Source: CAITYL01 sp041651315 (GTDB lineage Bacteria; Verrucomicrobiota; Lentisphaeria; Oligosphaerales; CAITYL01). Taken from it: 26,152 bases of DNA. Under the pieces are notes generated by a model that saw only the letters and a program-made list of their open reading frames with translations, was not told where the DNA came from and did no database searches. The DNA lies in the NCBI GenBank assembly GCA_041651315.1, contig JBAZJM010000026.1, forward strand, positions 1 to 26,152. The letters are read 5' to 3'. Position numbers and translations under genes: made by a program. Shown here piece by piece: positions 7,644-15,338 of the stretch. Each line of letters starts with the position of its first letter. Within the stretch, counting starts at the first letter, position 1.

Positions 7644-8087
7644 ATGATCAAGAGCATGAGCCACGCCGGGCTGAGCGTCACGAACATGGCGCGGTCCCTG
7701 GCCTTTTACCGCGATTACCTGGGCATGCAGGTGCTGATGGAACTGGACATTGCCGACGACCGCATCGCCCGCGTGGTCGGCATTCCAGGCGCCAAGTGCC
7801 GGATCGTCCATCTCAAGCTCGGCGAAACGGTGTTGGAGCTCTTCGAGTACAGCCACCCCCGCGGCGAGCCGTTCGCCCCCAGGATGCGGCAGTGTGACAT
7901 CGGCTTCTCCCATGTCGGCTTCGAGGTGAACGACATCCACACCCATCTTCGCGAGATCAAGGCGCGGGGGCTGGAGATGCTGGGCGAGGCGGTCGAATTC
8001 CGCCCCAACGTCTGGGTCGCCTATTTCCGGGGCCCCGACGGCGAGGTCGTGGAGTTCCGCCAGCAGCCGGAAAAACCGGCACGCTGA
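7644..8087 (+). CDS. VOC superfamily (glyoxalase-like) metalloprotein
   Basis: The 147-residue protein spans a single vicinal-oxygen-chelate fold of two beta-alpha-beta-beta-beta modules, as in glyoxalase I, methylmalonyl-CoA epimerase and ring-cleaving dioxygenases. Likely metal ligands are the His in SHAGLSV near the N-terminus, Glu in VLELFEY, His in GFSHVGFEV and Glu in GEVVEFRQ near the C-terminus. The paired modules start at HAGLSVTNMARSLAFYRDYLGM and HVGFEVNDIHTHLREIK. A strong GGAGAGG site lies seven bases before the ATG. The reaction is not determined; a lyase or epimerase role is most likely. It stands alone between the FCD regulator and adenylosuccinate lyase genes, with repeats on both sides. 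Confidence 0.85.
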   Translation: MIKSMSHAGLSVTNMARSLAFYRDYLGMQVLMELDIADDRIARVVGIPGAKCRIVHLKLGETVLELFEYSHPRGEPFAPRMRQCDIGFSHVGFEVNDIHTHLREIKARGLEMLGEAVEFRPNVWVAYFRGPDGEVVEFRQQPEKPAR

Positions 8088-8110
8088 GAGCCCGTAAGCC
8101 GTCCGGCGGC

Positions 8111-8236
8111 GGTGGACCGGGTGGACGGCGTGGACCCGGTGGACGAGGGGGGATGCCCAATGCCCGCCGCCCTTGGGTGCGGGCTAGGCCGGATTGGGCC
8201 GTATTAGTCCACGGTGTCCACTGAGTCCACCGTGTC
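8111..8236. repeat. GTGGAC/GTCCAC inverted repeat
   Basis: Four GTGGAC or GGTGGAC units lie at 8111-8144 and are answered by GTCCAC units at 8207-8212, 8216-8221 and 8225-8230, forming an imperfect hairpin of spaced hexamers. It occupies much of the gap 8088-8355, in which no gene was seen. Confidence 0.6.
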
Positions 8237-8355
8237 CCTGCACCGCCTTGCCCTCCTTTGCGGCCCCCGTGGTGTTTATTGTCCGCCGGCTGCAAGCTTG
8301 CCGCGGGGTGTATATTTTTGGCCTTTGTTGTCATCACGCCAAGAAAGCCCCGCCC

Positions 8356-9789
8356 ATGGACCGTTCATTCTACGAAAACCCCCTGTCCCAGCGCTATGCC
8401 AGCCGGGAGATGAACCACAACTGGTCGCCGGAAAAGAAGTTTACCACCTGGCGCCACCTGTGGGTCGCCCTGGCCAAGGCGGAACAGGAACTGGGGCTGG
8501 CCATCACCGACACCCAGGTCGCCCAGCTCGAGGCGTTTCAGGACCAGGTCAATTTCGAGGTCGCTGAGGCCAAGGAAAAGGAATTGCGCCATGACGTCAT
8601 GAGTCACATCCATGCGTATGGCGAACAATGCCCCGAGGCACGCCCGATCATCCACCTCGGCGCCACCAGCTGCTATGTCACCGACAACACCGAGTTGATC
8701 CAGATGCGCGACGGCCTCGTGCTGCTGCGCGGCAAGCTGTTGGAGGTGTTCCGGCGCCTGGGCGGCTTTGCCCGCCAGTACCGCGACCTGCCCACCCTCG
8801 GCTTCACCCATTACCAGCCGGCCCAGCTCACCACCGTGGGCAAACGTGCCTGCCTCTGGCTCTACGACCTGCGGCTCGACCTCGATGCCATGGACCGCCT
8901 GATCGCCGACCTGCCGTTCCGCGGCGTCAAGGGCACCACCGGCACCCAGGCCAGCTTCCTTGAGCTGTTCCACGGCGACCACGACAAGGTCAGGGCCCTT
9001 GACCGGCGGGTCACCGCCATGATGGGCTTCCGCCACAGCGTCCCGGTGTCCGGCCAGACCTACACCCGCAAGCTCGACTTCCAGGTGCTGTCGGCGCTTT
9101 CCGGCCTGGCCCAGTCCGCGGCCAAAATGGCCACCGACATCCGGCTGCTGGCCAACCTTAAGGAGATTGAGGAACCGTTCGAGCGCAACCAGGTCGGCTC
9201 CAGCGCCATGGCCTACAAGCGCAACCCGATGCGCTGCGAACGCATCTGCGGCCTCTCCCGCTTCCTCATGAACCTGGCCGACAACGCCGCCCAGACCCAT
9301 GCCGCCCAGTGGTTCGAACGCACCCTGGACGACTCGGCCAACCGCCGCCTGTCGCTGCCCCAGTCCTTCCTGGCCGCCGACATCATCCTGTCGCTGCTCG
9401 CCAACGTCACCAAGGGCATGCAGGTGTGGCCGCGGGTCATCGCCAGCCACGTCCAGGCCGAGCTGCCGTTCATGGCCACCGAGGCGATCCTGATGGCCGG
9501 CGTCACCGCCGGCGGCGACCGCCAGAACCTGCACGAGGCTGTCCGCCGCCACTCCATGGACGCCGGCCGCCGCGTCAAGGAGGACGGCCAGCCCAACGAC
9601 CTCCTCGAACGCATCGCCGCCGATCCTTTGTTCGCCGCCATCCGCGACGAACTGCCCAACCTGCTCGATGCCCGCCGCTTCGTCGGCCGTGCCCCCGAAC
9701 AGGTCGACGACTTCCTGGCTGAATACATCGATCCCGTTATTCAAAAGGATAATCTCGAAAAATTTCTTGATGACAAAGTTGAGGTATGA
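8356..9789 (+). CDS. purB: Adenylosuccinate lyase
   Basis: The 477-residue enzyme splits adenylosuccinate to AMP and fumarate and SAICAR to AICAR in purine synthesis. It belongs to the fumarase/aspartase superfamily. His79 and His84/His86 (RHDVMSHIHAYG), His152 (GFTHYQPAQ) and the flexible signature loop around Ser282-Ser283 (GSSAMAYKRNP) are present. The sequence is strikingly like animal adenylosuccinate lyase over its whole length, for example HLGATSCYVTDNTELI, LPTLGFTHYQPAQLTTVGKR in parts and QWFERTLDDSANRR, rather than the shorter Bacillus type. Ala286 replaces the proline usual in SAMPYKRNP. The ATG at 8356 matches the family N-terminus; longer upstream starts read through a repeat. 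No other purine genes are adjacent. Confidence 0.95.
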   Translation: MDRSFYENPLSQRYASREMNHNWSPEKKFTTWRHLWVALAKAEQELGLAITDTQVAQLEAFQDQVNFEVAEAKEKELRHDVMSHIHAYGEQCPEARPIIHLGATSCYVTDNTELIQMRDGLVLLRGKLLEVFRRLGGFARQYRDLPTLGFTHYQPAQLTTVGKRACLWLYDLRLDLDAMDRLIADLPFRGVKGTTGTQASFLELFHGDHDKVRALDRRVTAMMGFRHSVPVSGQTYTRKLDFQVLSALSGLAQSAAKMATDIRLLANLKEIEEPFERNQVGSSAMAYKRNPMRCERICGLSRFLMNLADNAAQTHAAQWFERTLDDSANRRLSLPQSFLAADIILSLLANVTKGMQVWPRVIASHVQAELPFMATEAILMAGVTAGGDRQNLHEAVRRHSMDAGRRVKEDGQPNDLLERIAADPLFAAIRDELPNLLDARRFVGRAPEQVDDFLAEYIDPVIQKDNLEKFLDDKVEV

Positions 9790-9854
9790 TGTTTGGAGTT
9801 TGGCGCAAGGTACGGAAGTATCGGGCGGATTTCGTCCCGTAGGGACTGAATGAA

Positions 9855-9986
9855 AATAGGCAGGGGCTTCAGCCCCTGTTCCGAAAAATGAAACGAAGGC
9901 GTGCCGTAGGTACGCCGCGGTTCGCCGCGTACCTAACGGCACGCGAAACGGGGGGGGCAAAACAGGGGCTGAAGCCCCTGCCTATT
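9855..9986. repeat. Nested palindrome between purB and mtaB
   Basis: Arms 9855-9880 and 9961-9986 are perfect 26-base inverted repeats, and each arm is itself a hairpin (CAGGGGCT-TC-AGCCCCTG). Inside, 9900-9915 pairs with 9927-9943 with one bulged base. Outer CGTCCCGTAGGGAC-type hairpins lie at about 9833 and 9994. It dominates the 287-base gap 9790-10076. No coding role is likely, although one frame is open through it into mtaB. Confidence 0.8.
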
Positions 9987-10076
9987 CCCGCCCCGTCCCG
10001 CTGGGACGGGAAAACCGCAACCGTTGAGTTCAGCAACTTCGCCCAATTCATTGCTTTCCGTTCCACCTCCGTTCTC

Positions 10077-11567
10077 ATGCCCAAACGCGCCGCCATTCAC
10101 ACGCTCGGCTGCCGGTTGAACCAGGCGGAGAGCGCGCTGCTGGCCGGCCGGCTGCAGGCGCTCGGGTTTGAGCTGGTGGACTGGGGGGCGCCGGCGGAAC
10201 TGCTGGTGCTCAACAGCTGCACCGTCACCGGCGCCGCCGCCCGCAAAACCCGCAACCTGCTGCGCGCGGCACGCCGCCGCTTCCCCGACGCCTGGCTGGT
10301 GCTTACCGGTTGCGAGGCGCAACTGGCGGCGGCCGCCGCTTGGGCCCAGGCCGCCGGCGCCAATGCCGTCGTGCCCAACTCCCTCAAAACCCAACCCGAA
10401 ACCTGGCTGCCGCCCGCTGTTGGGGCCACCCTTTTGGAAAAGGGTGCTCCCCAAACCCCTTCCCAAAACTTTTGTTCATTTTTACGGATTCCGCAGGCAG
10501 CCCGCGGGCGATTGGCCATGATTGGAGCTGTGGAGCTGCCTGCGGAATCCGCAAAAGGCACAAACAGGTTTGACGGAGGGTTTGGGAACCGCCTTTCCTC
10601 AAAAGGGGGGTCCCAAGCAGCGGGCGACGCAACGGGTGGGCTGGCTTTGTTTCGCGAGGCCGGGGTTGGCTTGTTCCGCGACCATACCCGGGCCAACCTC
10701 AAGGCGCAAGACGGCTGCGACTGTCATTGCGCCTACTGCATTATTCCGCAGGTGCGCGGCGGGCCGCGCTCGCGGGAGCTGGCCGACGCCGTGCGCGAGA
10801 CCCGGGAATTGGTCGCCCGCGGCCATCGCGAGATCGTGGTCACCGGCGTCAATCTCGGCCTTTATCGCGACGGTGCCGCGGGGCTGCCGGAACTGCTCGC
10901 CGCCCTGGCCGCACTGCCCGGCGATTTCCGCCTGCGCCTTAGTTCGCTCGAGCCCGGCCCTGCCGTCGCCCCCGTGCTGGAACTGATGCGGCGGCAGCCG
11001 GACCGTTTCTGCCGCTTCCTGCACCTGCCGCTGCAATACGGTTACGACGCCATCCTGCGCGCCATGGGCCGCCCCTACACCGTTGCGGAGTTCGCAACCC
11101 TGGCGGAACAGGCCGTGACGGCGGTGCCCGGCCTGTGCCTGGGCACGGACGTCATTGCCGGACTGCCGGGCGAGACGGATGCTGTTTTTGATGAGTGCCT
11201 GGCCTTTGTGCAGCGGCTGCCGCTCGCCTATCTGCACGTCTTTCCGTTCTCGCCGCGCCCCGGCACCCGCGCGGCCGCCATGCCCGGGCGTCCCCCCGAA
11301 CGGCTGGCCGGCGAACGTTGCCGGCGTCTCACGCTCGCGGGCGACCGGTTGGCCGCCGCCTTCCGGCAGAGCCAGCTCGGCCGCCGCGCCACCGTGCTGG
11401 TGGAGGAACAGCGGGACGCCGCCGGCCACCGCGTCGGCCTTTCCGACAACTACCTGCGCGTCAGCATCGAGGGTGGCCCCGGCGATCCCGCCCCCGGCAC
11501 CTGGTGCGAGGTGCGGCTCGCAGAAGCAACCCCTGACGGCACCCTGCAAGGCCGGTGCGGACTTTGA
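10077..11567 (+). CDS. mtaB: tRNA t6A37 methylthiotransferase MtaB with in-frame repeat insertion
   Basis: This radical-SAM enzyme adds a methylthio group to t6A37 of tRNAs reading ANN codons. The N-terminal UPF0004 domain carries Cys12, Cys48 and Cys79 for the auxiliary 4Fe-4S cluster; the radical-SAM motif is Cys214-x3-Cys218-x2-Cys221 in GCDCHCAYCIIP; a C-terminal TRAM-like domain follows (ATVLVEEQ onward). The family is usually about 430-450 residues; this product is 496. Residues 115 to ~181 are encoded by repeat element B, placed in frame in the linker between the first two domains. The remaining linker is of normal length, so the insertion is a pure gain. The start at 10077 aligns with the family N-terminus (MPKRAAIHTLGCRLNQ); upstream frame covers a repeat. 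Confidence 0.92.
   Translation: MPKRAAIHTLGCRLNQAESALLAGRLQALGFELVDWGAPAELLVLNSCTVTGAAARKTRNLLRAARRRFPDAWLVLTGCEAQLAAAAAWAQAAGANAVVPNSLKTQPETWLPPAVGATLLEKGAPQTPSQNFCSFLRIPQAARGRLAMIGAVELPAESAKGTNRFDGGFGNRLSSKGGSQAAGDATGGLALFREAGVGLFRDHTRANLKAQDGCDCHCAYCIIPQVRGGPRSRELADAVRETRELVARGHREIVVTGVNLGLYRDGAAGLPELLAALAALPGDFRLRLSSLEPGPAVAPVLELMRRQPDRFCRFLHLPLQYGYDAILRAMGRPYTVAEFATLAEQAVTAVPGLCLGTDVIAGLPGETDAVFDECLAFVQRLPLAYLHVFPFSPRPGTRAAAMPGRPPERLAGERCRRLTLAGDRLAAAFRQSQLGRRATVLVEEQRDAAGHRVGLSDNYLRVSIEGGPGDPAPGTWCEVRLAEATPDGTLQGRCGL
10419..10617 (+). mobile_element. GTTGGG hairpin element, copy B (short form) inside mtaB
   Basis: A 199 bp copy that begins exactly at a codon boundary (codon 115 of mtaB) with GTTGGGGCC and ends TCCCAAG. 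Its central hairpin arms are 10485-10501 and 10535-10551 (17 bp, perfect). Of the three forward frames only the mtaB frame is open throughout; the other two meet stops at 10519-10521 and 10571-10573. The encoded peptide starts VGATLLEKGAPQTPSQ and ends FGNRLSSKGGSQ. Confidence 0.9.
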
Positions 11568-11955
11568 ACGGGTGACGAGCGGTGACGGGAAAGTATTTTT
11601 GAAAAAGGGAAGTTGCTTTTGAATCCTTGTTTTGCTGGAAAATTTATTGGATTTTTGTGATTTTATTTAATTGTGTTCACCAGGCTCGCCACTAATACCT
11701 AACGCAATTGGTTTAAATCCCGCCCAGCCAAAACTATTTTTGCCGGTTTTATCCGCGTCATCCGCGAAATCTGCGGTGAAAATGGTTTTTCAGGTCACCG
11801 ATTTCTCTGTGGCTCCAGGTCTTCGTGAGCGGCCTGGGGGCGGCGAATCCCCTTGATTTTAAAATTTTTGCCCATCCAGATTCGCATTTTTACCTTCATG
11901 TGCTATTATAATAACCGGTTTTTTAATTGTCACTTCACAAAAGGGGGATGCCAAC
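11568..11955 (+). promoter_or_regulatory. AT-rich gap with promoter for the 11956 gene
   Basis: This 388-base gap holds no gene that I can support. It is much more AT-rich than its surroundings. A plausible promoter is TTCGCA (11881-11886), 17 bases, TATTAT (11904-11909), or the overlapping TATAAT at 11907-11912. The piece near 11745-11785 (ATCCGCG, ATCCGCG, ATCTGCGG spaced repeats) looks like a dispersed repeat. Confidence 0.4.
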
Positions 11956-12300
11956 ATGTTAAAGATAAAAGAAACACACGAGGACGGAAAATGGTTTGAT
12001 ATTATTCTCTGGCGGACCAATAAGAATAGAATTTTTTTCGAGGTTATCGATCATAAAGGCAGCAGCTATAATTATATCGGCAAACCGGATAGTTATAAAA
12101 ATTGTGTTGCCGCGATGATGGAGATGGCATTGGCTCATCCGCCGGGATTGGCACAAAACGAAAAACTTGAAATACAGAACGCCTATTTGGAACAAGCGTG
12201 CAAGATCATTCGGACTTTAGAGGAAAAACAAGCCAGGATCAAAGAAAATCAGCACTATTTGAGTTCATCCAATCAAAGCCGAAAAGGGAAAGGCAAATGA
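11956..12300 (+). CDS. Small hypothetical protein, AT-rich
   Basis: A 114-residue soluble protein preceded by a strong AGGGGG site. I do not recognise its family. It starts with a compact alternating beta-type stretch (WFDIILWRTNKNRIFFEVIDHKG), followed by a helix-rich charged half and a lysine- and serine-rich tail. Codon use is clearly more AT-rich than neighbouring genes, which suggests transfer. Its TGA overlaps the ATG of the YceH gene (ATGA at 12297-12300), so the two are translationally coupled in the present arrangement. Function is unknown. Confidence 0.7.
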   Translation: MLKIKETHEDGKWFDIILWRTNKNRIFFEVIDHKGSSYNYIGKPDSYKNCVAAMMEMALAHPPGLAQNEKLEIQNAYLEQACKIIRTLEEKQARIKENQHYLSSSNQSRKGKGK

Positions 12301-13049
12301 CGGTTGACGAGGCTGCATCCGAGATGATTCCCGCAACCCCCGGGGCTGGGGAGCCTGTTGCCCCGGCGGCGGTGCCACCGGGCACTGGGGCGCCGCTGCT
12401 GACGCCGGAGGAGGCGCGGGTGTTGGGCAGCCTGGTGGAGAAACAGCTCACCACGCCGGACTATTACCCGCTGACCCTCAACGCCCTGGTCGCCGCCTGC
12501 AACCAGAAGAACAACCGCGACCCGGTGGTCGAGTACGATGAACGGACGGTGGTCCGCGCCTTGGACGGCCTGCGCGGCAAAAAGCTGGCCTGGCTGACCT
12601 CGCCCGCCGGAACGCGCGTGGCCAAGTATGAACATCGCCTGCACGAAAGCCGTCCCTGTGTCGGCCGGCCGGAACTGGCGCTGCTGGGCGTCCTGCTGCT
12701 GCGCGGCGCCCAGACGCTGGGCGAACTGCGGACGCGCACGGAGCGGATGCATCCGTTCCCGACTCTGGAGGCCGCCGAAGACACGCTGCAGCGGCTGATC
12801 GTCCGCGACGAACCGCTGGTGGCGCGCCTGCCGCGGCTGCCGGGACACAAGGAATGCCGCTTCGTCCACCTGTTCTGCGGTCCCCCCGAAATGGCGCCCC
12901 TGCTGGCGCCCCCGCCCGAACCCGCGCGCCTGGCCCTGGCGGCCGAGGACGCCCGCCTGGCCGCCCTGGAAGCCCAAGTCGCCAGCCTGCGCGAGGAACT
13001 CGCCGCCCTCCGCGCCGAGTTCGCCCAATTCAAAGCCCAATTCGGCTAA
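12297..13049 (+). CDS. YceH family (DUF480) protein
   Basis: The 250-residue product contains two winged-helix-like units typical of DUF480/YceH: LTPEEARVLGSLVEKQLTTPDYYPLTLNALVAACNQKNNRDPV, quoted in parts, and the later RPELALLGVLLLRGAQTLGELRTRTERMH. The N-terminal ~35 residues are a proline-rich low-complexity extension, and the C-terminal ~35 residues form a coiled coil (LAALEAQVASLREELAALRAEF). The molecular function of YceH is not established; DNA binding is plausible from the fold. It overlaps the upstream hypothetical gene by four bases. The stop codon at 13047-13049 is followed after one base by repeat element C. Confidence 0.9.
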   Translation: MTVDEAASEMIPATPGAGEPVAPAAVPPGTGAPLLTPEEARVLGSLVEKQLTTPDYYPLTLNALVAACNQKNNRDPVVEYDERTVVRALDGLRGKKLAWLTSPAGTRVAKYEHRLHESRPCVGRPELALLGVLLLRGAQTLGELRTRTERMHPFPTLEAAEDTLQRLIVRDEPLVARLPRLPGHKECRFVHLFCGPPEMAPLLAPPPEPARLALAAEDARLAALEAQVASLREELAALRAEFAQFKAQFG

Positions 13050-13050
13050 T

Positions 13051-13323
13051 GTTGGGAACCCCCTTTTGAGGAAAGGCGGTTCCCAAACCCTCCGTCAAAC
13101 CTGTTTGCTGCCTTAAACACGGAGGGCGCATTTACCACAAGCCCATGCTGGCAAATCATGGCACTTGTGCGTGTGGGCTTGTGGTAAATGCGCCCTCCGG
13201 CATTAAGCAACAAAAGTTTTAGGAAGGGGGATGCAGAGCGAACATGTGAGCGACCCGGCAAAGCCGGGGCTGCTGAGCGCGAAGCGCGGGGGGAGCACCC
13301 TTTTTCAAAAGGGTGGCCCCAAT
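13051..13323 (-). mobile_element. GTTGGG hairpin element, copy C (long form, inverted)
   Basis: A 273 bp copy in reverse orientation between convergent genes. Central hairpin arms are 13121-13144 and 13175-13198 (24 bp, perfect). It has the same extra ~65 bp segment as copy A. Its left end (at 13323) runs into the 3' end of the ChbG gene and supplies that gene's last five codons and stop; its right end lies one base from the YceH stop. Confidence 0.85.
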
Positions 13324-14330
13324 ATTTTGATCTTGTCGCGGCGTTGGGCGAGTTCGCGCCAGGTGGTGAGGATGATGTTTTCCTCTTTGATGACCCGGCG
13401 GACTTCCGGGTCCAGCATGGCGTCCAGTTCGGCCTGGCGCATGGCGCCCGAGCCGGAGATGCGGCCAAAGGCCGGCGTCACCCGCGTGCAATGGACGATG
13501 AACTGGGTGATGCCCGGCTTGAGCGTGCGCAGGAACGCCATGACCTGGGCCTTTTTCTCCTCCGGCCGGGCGCAGCCCTGGCCCGTGTGCAGGTCGTCAA
13601 TGACCGGCAGGCCGGCGGCCCAGGCCTGCCGTCCCATTTCCCGGGCGGCCTCGACTTGGGCGGGATTGCTTTGGGCGACATACGTGAGATGCCCGCCGGG
13701 AACGAGCACGGGAATGTGCTTTTCGGCGCCGACCTTCAAATAGCGCTGGAAGAAAGCCGGGGAGGCGAACAGCGTGCCCATGTGCGAGTCCAGGTGCGTG
13801 GGTTTGATGCCCAGGGTCAGGCAGCGGTCAAGCTGGGCGCGGATTTCGGTTTCCACCTCGTCGGGCGTGGCGTGGGCCACCACCGCCGCCACGTTTGGCC
13901 ACAGGCAGCCTTCGGTGTCCACCAGGCCGGGCACCGCGCGCTTGCCCGCCACCGGGCCCCAGCGGTAGCCCCGCCATTCCGACGTGAGCGTGAGGTGGAT
14001 GCCGGCGTCGGTTTCGGGGTGCTGCCGCAGGTACTCGGCGCAGGGGCCGACCCACGGACAGGGGAACATGATGCTGGCGGAGGTCGCGACCCCGTTCTCC
14101 AACGCTTCTCGTGTGCCCTGGTTGGAGTCCGGCGACAGCCCCGCGTCATCGACATGGAAAATCACCACCCGCGCCCCCCGCGGCCAGCCCAGCCGTTCCG
14201 CATACGTCGGGACGGGAGCGGTTTCGGGAAGGGGAACGGCCGCCGGTGCGGACTCCGCACCACCGGCCTGGCCGCCCAGGGACACGGTGGCGAAGAGCAC
14301 CGCCGTCAGTCTTAACCCGTTTATGGTCAT
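13305..14330 (-). CDS. Exported ChbG/YdjC family carbohydrate deacetylase
   Basis: The 341-residue protein has an N-terminal signal peptide (about residues 1-25) and then the ChbG/YdjC fold. Catalytic and metal residues are visible: Asp61-Asp62 in FHVDDAG, His112 in GIHLTL, and His179/Asp181/His183 in THLDSHMG. Family members remove acetyl groups from chito-oligosaccharides or related glycans; the substrate here is unknown, and export suggests action outside the cytoplasm. A GGAG site precedes the ATG. The last residues, LGPPF and the stop, are encoded by element C; the native domain appears to end shortly before. It is a single gene, convergent with the YceH gene. Confidence 0.9.
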   Translation of the reverse strand: MTINGLRLTAVLFATVSLGGQAGGAESAPAAVPLPETAPVPTYAERLGWPRGARVVIFHVDDAGLSPDSNQGTREALENGVATSASIMFPCPWVGPCAEYLRQHPETDAGIHLTLTSEWRGYRWGPVAGKRAVPGLVDTEGCLWPNVAAVVAHATPDEVETEIRAQLDRCLTLGIKPTHLDSHMGTLFASPAFFQRYLKVGAEKHIPVLVPGGHLTYVAQSNPAQVEAAREMGRQAWAAGLPVIDDLHTGQGCARPEEKKAQVMAFLRTLKPGITQFIVHCTRVTPAFGRISGSGAMRQAELDAMLDPEVRRVIKEENIILTTWRELAQRRDKIKILGPPF

Positions 14331-14443
14331 GCTATTTCTGCTCCGCGTGTGGGGACGGAGAAAGATAACGCATGTTTACGGTGTTTCATCTGATCGCCTG
14401 GCGCGACATGGAAAAGCCAAGTCAACGGCGTTGTGCCCAGCCA

Positions 14444-14735
14444 CCTTGGTGGGGGAGCGGGACTCGATGGACTCCCTTGACTGGAGAGACCGGAGTGTGT
14501 GTTGTCCCCCAGCTCCGGTCTCGCCAGTCCCTCCAGTCACTCGCGTCCAAACCGCACGTTCAGCGTTAGGAGGTGCGTCCGCTGGGCTGGTTAATTCATC
14601 ATGAAGTGCATGAAGACCATGAAGGCTTTGGGATGCAGCATGGCCCGATCTTTGATTTTGGCCTGCCTGCTTCATGCTCTTCATGACCTTCATGGTGGAA
14701 ATGAATGATTCGGGTTGGGGGCCGGGTTGGGGACG
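14444..14735 (+). repeat. Composite CATGAAG repeat, copy R2a
   Basis: A dispersed repeat of about 290 bp, closely matched by 17817-18066 and partly by 19300-19433 and 21071-21120. It contains a GGAGAGACCGGAG / CTCCGGTCTC hairpin, then an imperfect hairpin of spaced CATGAAG and CTTCATG units (about 14596-14700), then the tail AATGAATGATTCGGGTTGGG. It fills most of the 467-base gap between the ChbG and DUF4160 genes. Confidence 0.8.
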
Positions 14736-14749
14736 GGCAACTGTTTCCG

Positions 14750-14793
14750 TTGTGCCCATAAAAAACATGCTATTTTAAATAATAGTTGGAGGT
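14750..14793 (+). promoter_or_regulatory. Promoter region of the DUF4160-DUF2442 pair
   Basis: TTGTGC (14750-14755) and an AT-rich TATTTTAAAT (14771-14780) form a weak promoter candidate. CTATTTTAAATAATAG (14770-14785) is a near-palindrome that may be an operator. GGAGGT at 14788-14793 is the ribosome binding site. Confidence 0.4.
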
Positions 14794-14797
14794 AGGC

Positions 14798-15034
14798 ATG
14801 CCAACGGTGATGCGCATTGGCGCTTATCGGTTTCATTTTTTCTCTGACGAACGGGGTGAACCGCCGCATATTCATGTGGCCTCCGGTGATGACGCATGCA
14901 AATTCTGGCTCGATCCGGTACGCTTGGCGACGAATACCGGCATGGAGCCCCACCGGATACGCGAGGTTGAACGGTTGGTTTTTGAGCACGCCAGTTTTTT
15001 CCGGGAGAAATATCATGAGTTCCACCAAGCGTGA
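14798..15034 (+). CDS. DUF4160 family protein
   Basis: A 78-residue protein of the DUF4160 type, recognised by PTVMRIGAYRFHFFSDERGEPPHIHVASGDDACKFWLD, quoted here in its main motifs: the IGAYRF-FF-S-E turn and the EPPHIHV motif with its two histidines. Function is not established. A GGAGGT site five bases upstream gives a firm start. The gene overlaps the following DUF2442 gene by 20 bases. These two families are often adjacent, and the small paired arrangement looks like a toxin-antitoxin module, but that is inference. Confidence 0.85.
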   Translation: MPTVMRIGAYRFHFFSDERGEPPHIHVASGDDACKFWLDPVRLATNTGMEPHRIREVERLVFEHASFFREKYHEFHQA

Positions 15035-15335
15035 TGCACAACCTGGCGCAACCCCGGTGGCCGTGCGGGCTTGGGCTGAAAGCCGCATGATTTTTGTGGA
15101 ACTGGCTGATTACCGGGTCATTGGGTTTCCCGCAGACCGGTTTCGGATCTTGCGCCAAGCCACGGAGGCTCAACTCAGGGGGGTGACGATACGGGGGCAT
15201 GGCACGGCGTTGCGGTGGGAAGAGTTGGACGAAGACCTGACGGTCGCCGGGATTGTGGCCGGGCGGTTTCAGTTGCCCATGCCGGAGCCGGTGACCGCCA
15301 TGGTGGCGGAGCCGGTGGCGGCCTATCGGACGTGA
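15015..15335 (+). CDS. DUF2442 family protein
   Basis: A 106-residue protein with the DUF2442 pattern: a short lead, RMIFVELADYRVIGFPADRF, ILRQATEAQLRGVTIRGHGTALRW in parts, then EELDEDLTVAGIVAGR. These small proteins often follow DUF4160 or accompany DUF4160-like genes and are thought to interact with DNA or a partner protein; no function is proven. The ATG at 15015 lies inside the DUF4160 gene with a GGGAGAAA site, implying translational coupling. The stop is three bases from the convergent membrane protein gene. Confidence 0.85.
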   Translation: MSSTKRDAQPGATPVAVRAWAESRMIFVELADYRVIGFPADRFRILRQATEAQLRGVTIRGHGTALRWEELDEDLTVAGIVAGRFQLPMPEPVTAMVAEPVAAYRT

Positions 15336-15338
15336 CGG

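Noticed and set aside
9888..10076. Upstream extension of mtaB
   Set aside because: It translates the nested palindrome; the family N-terminus is at 10077.
11695..11735. Piece resembling a tRNA T arm (GGTTTAAATCCC)
   Set aside because: No pairing T stem, acceptor stem or anticodon arm could be drawn.
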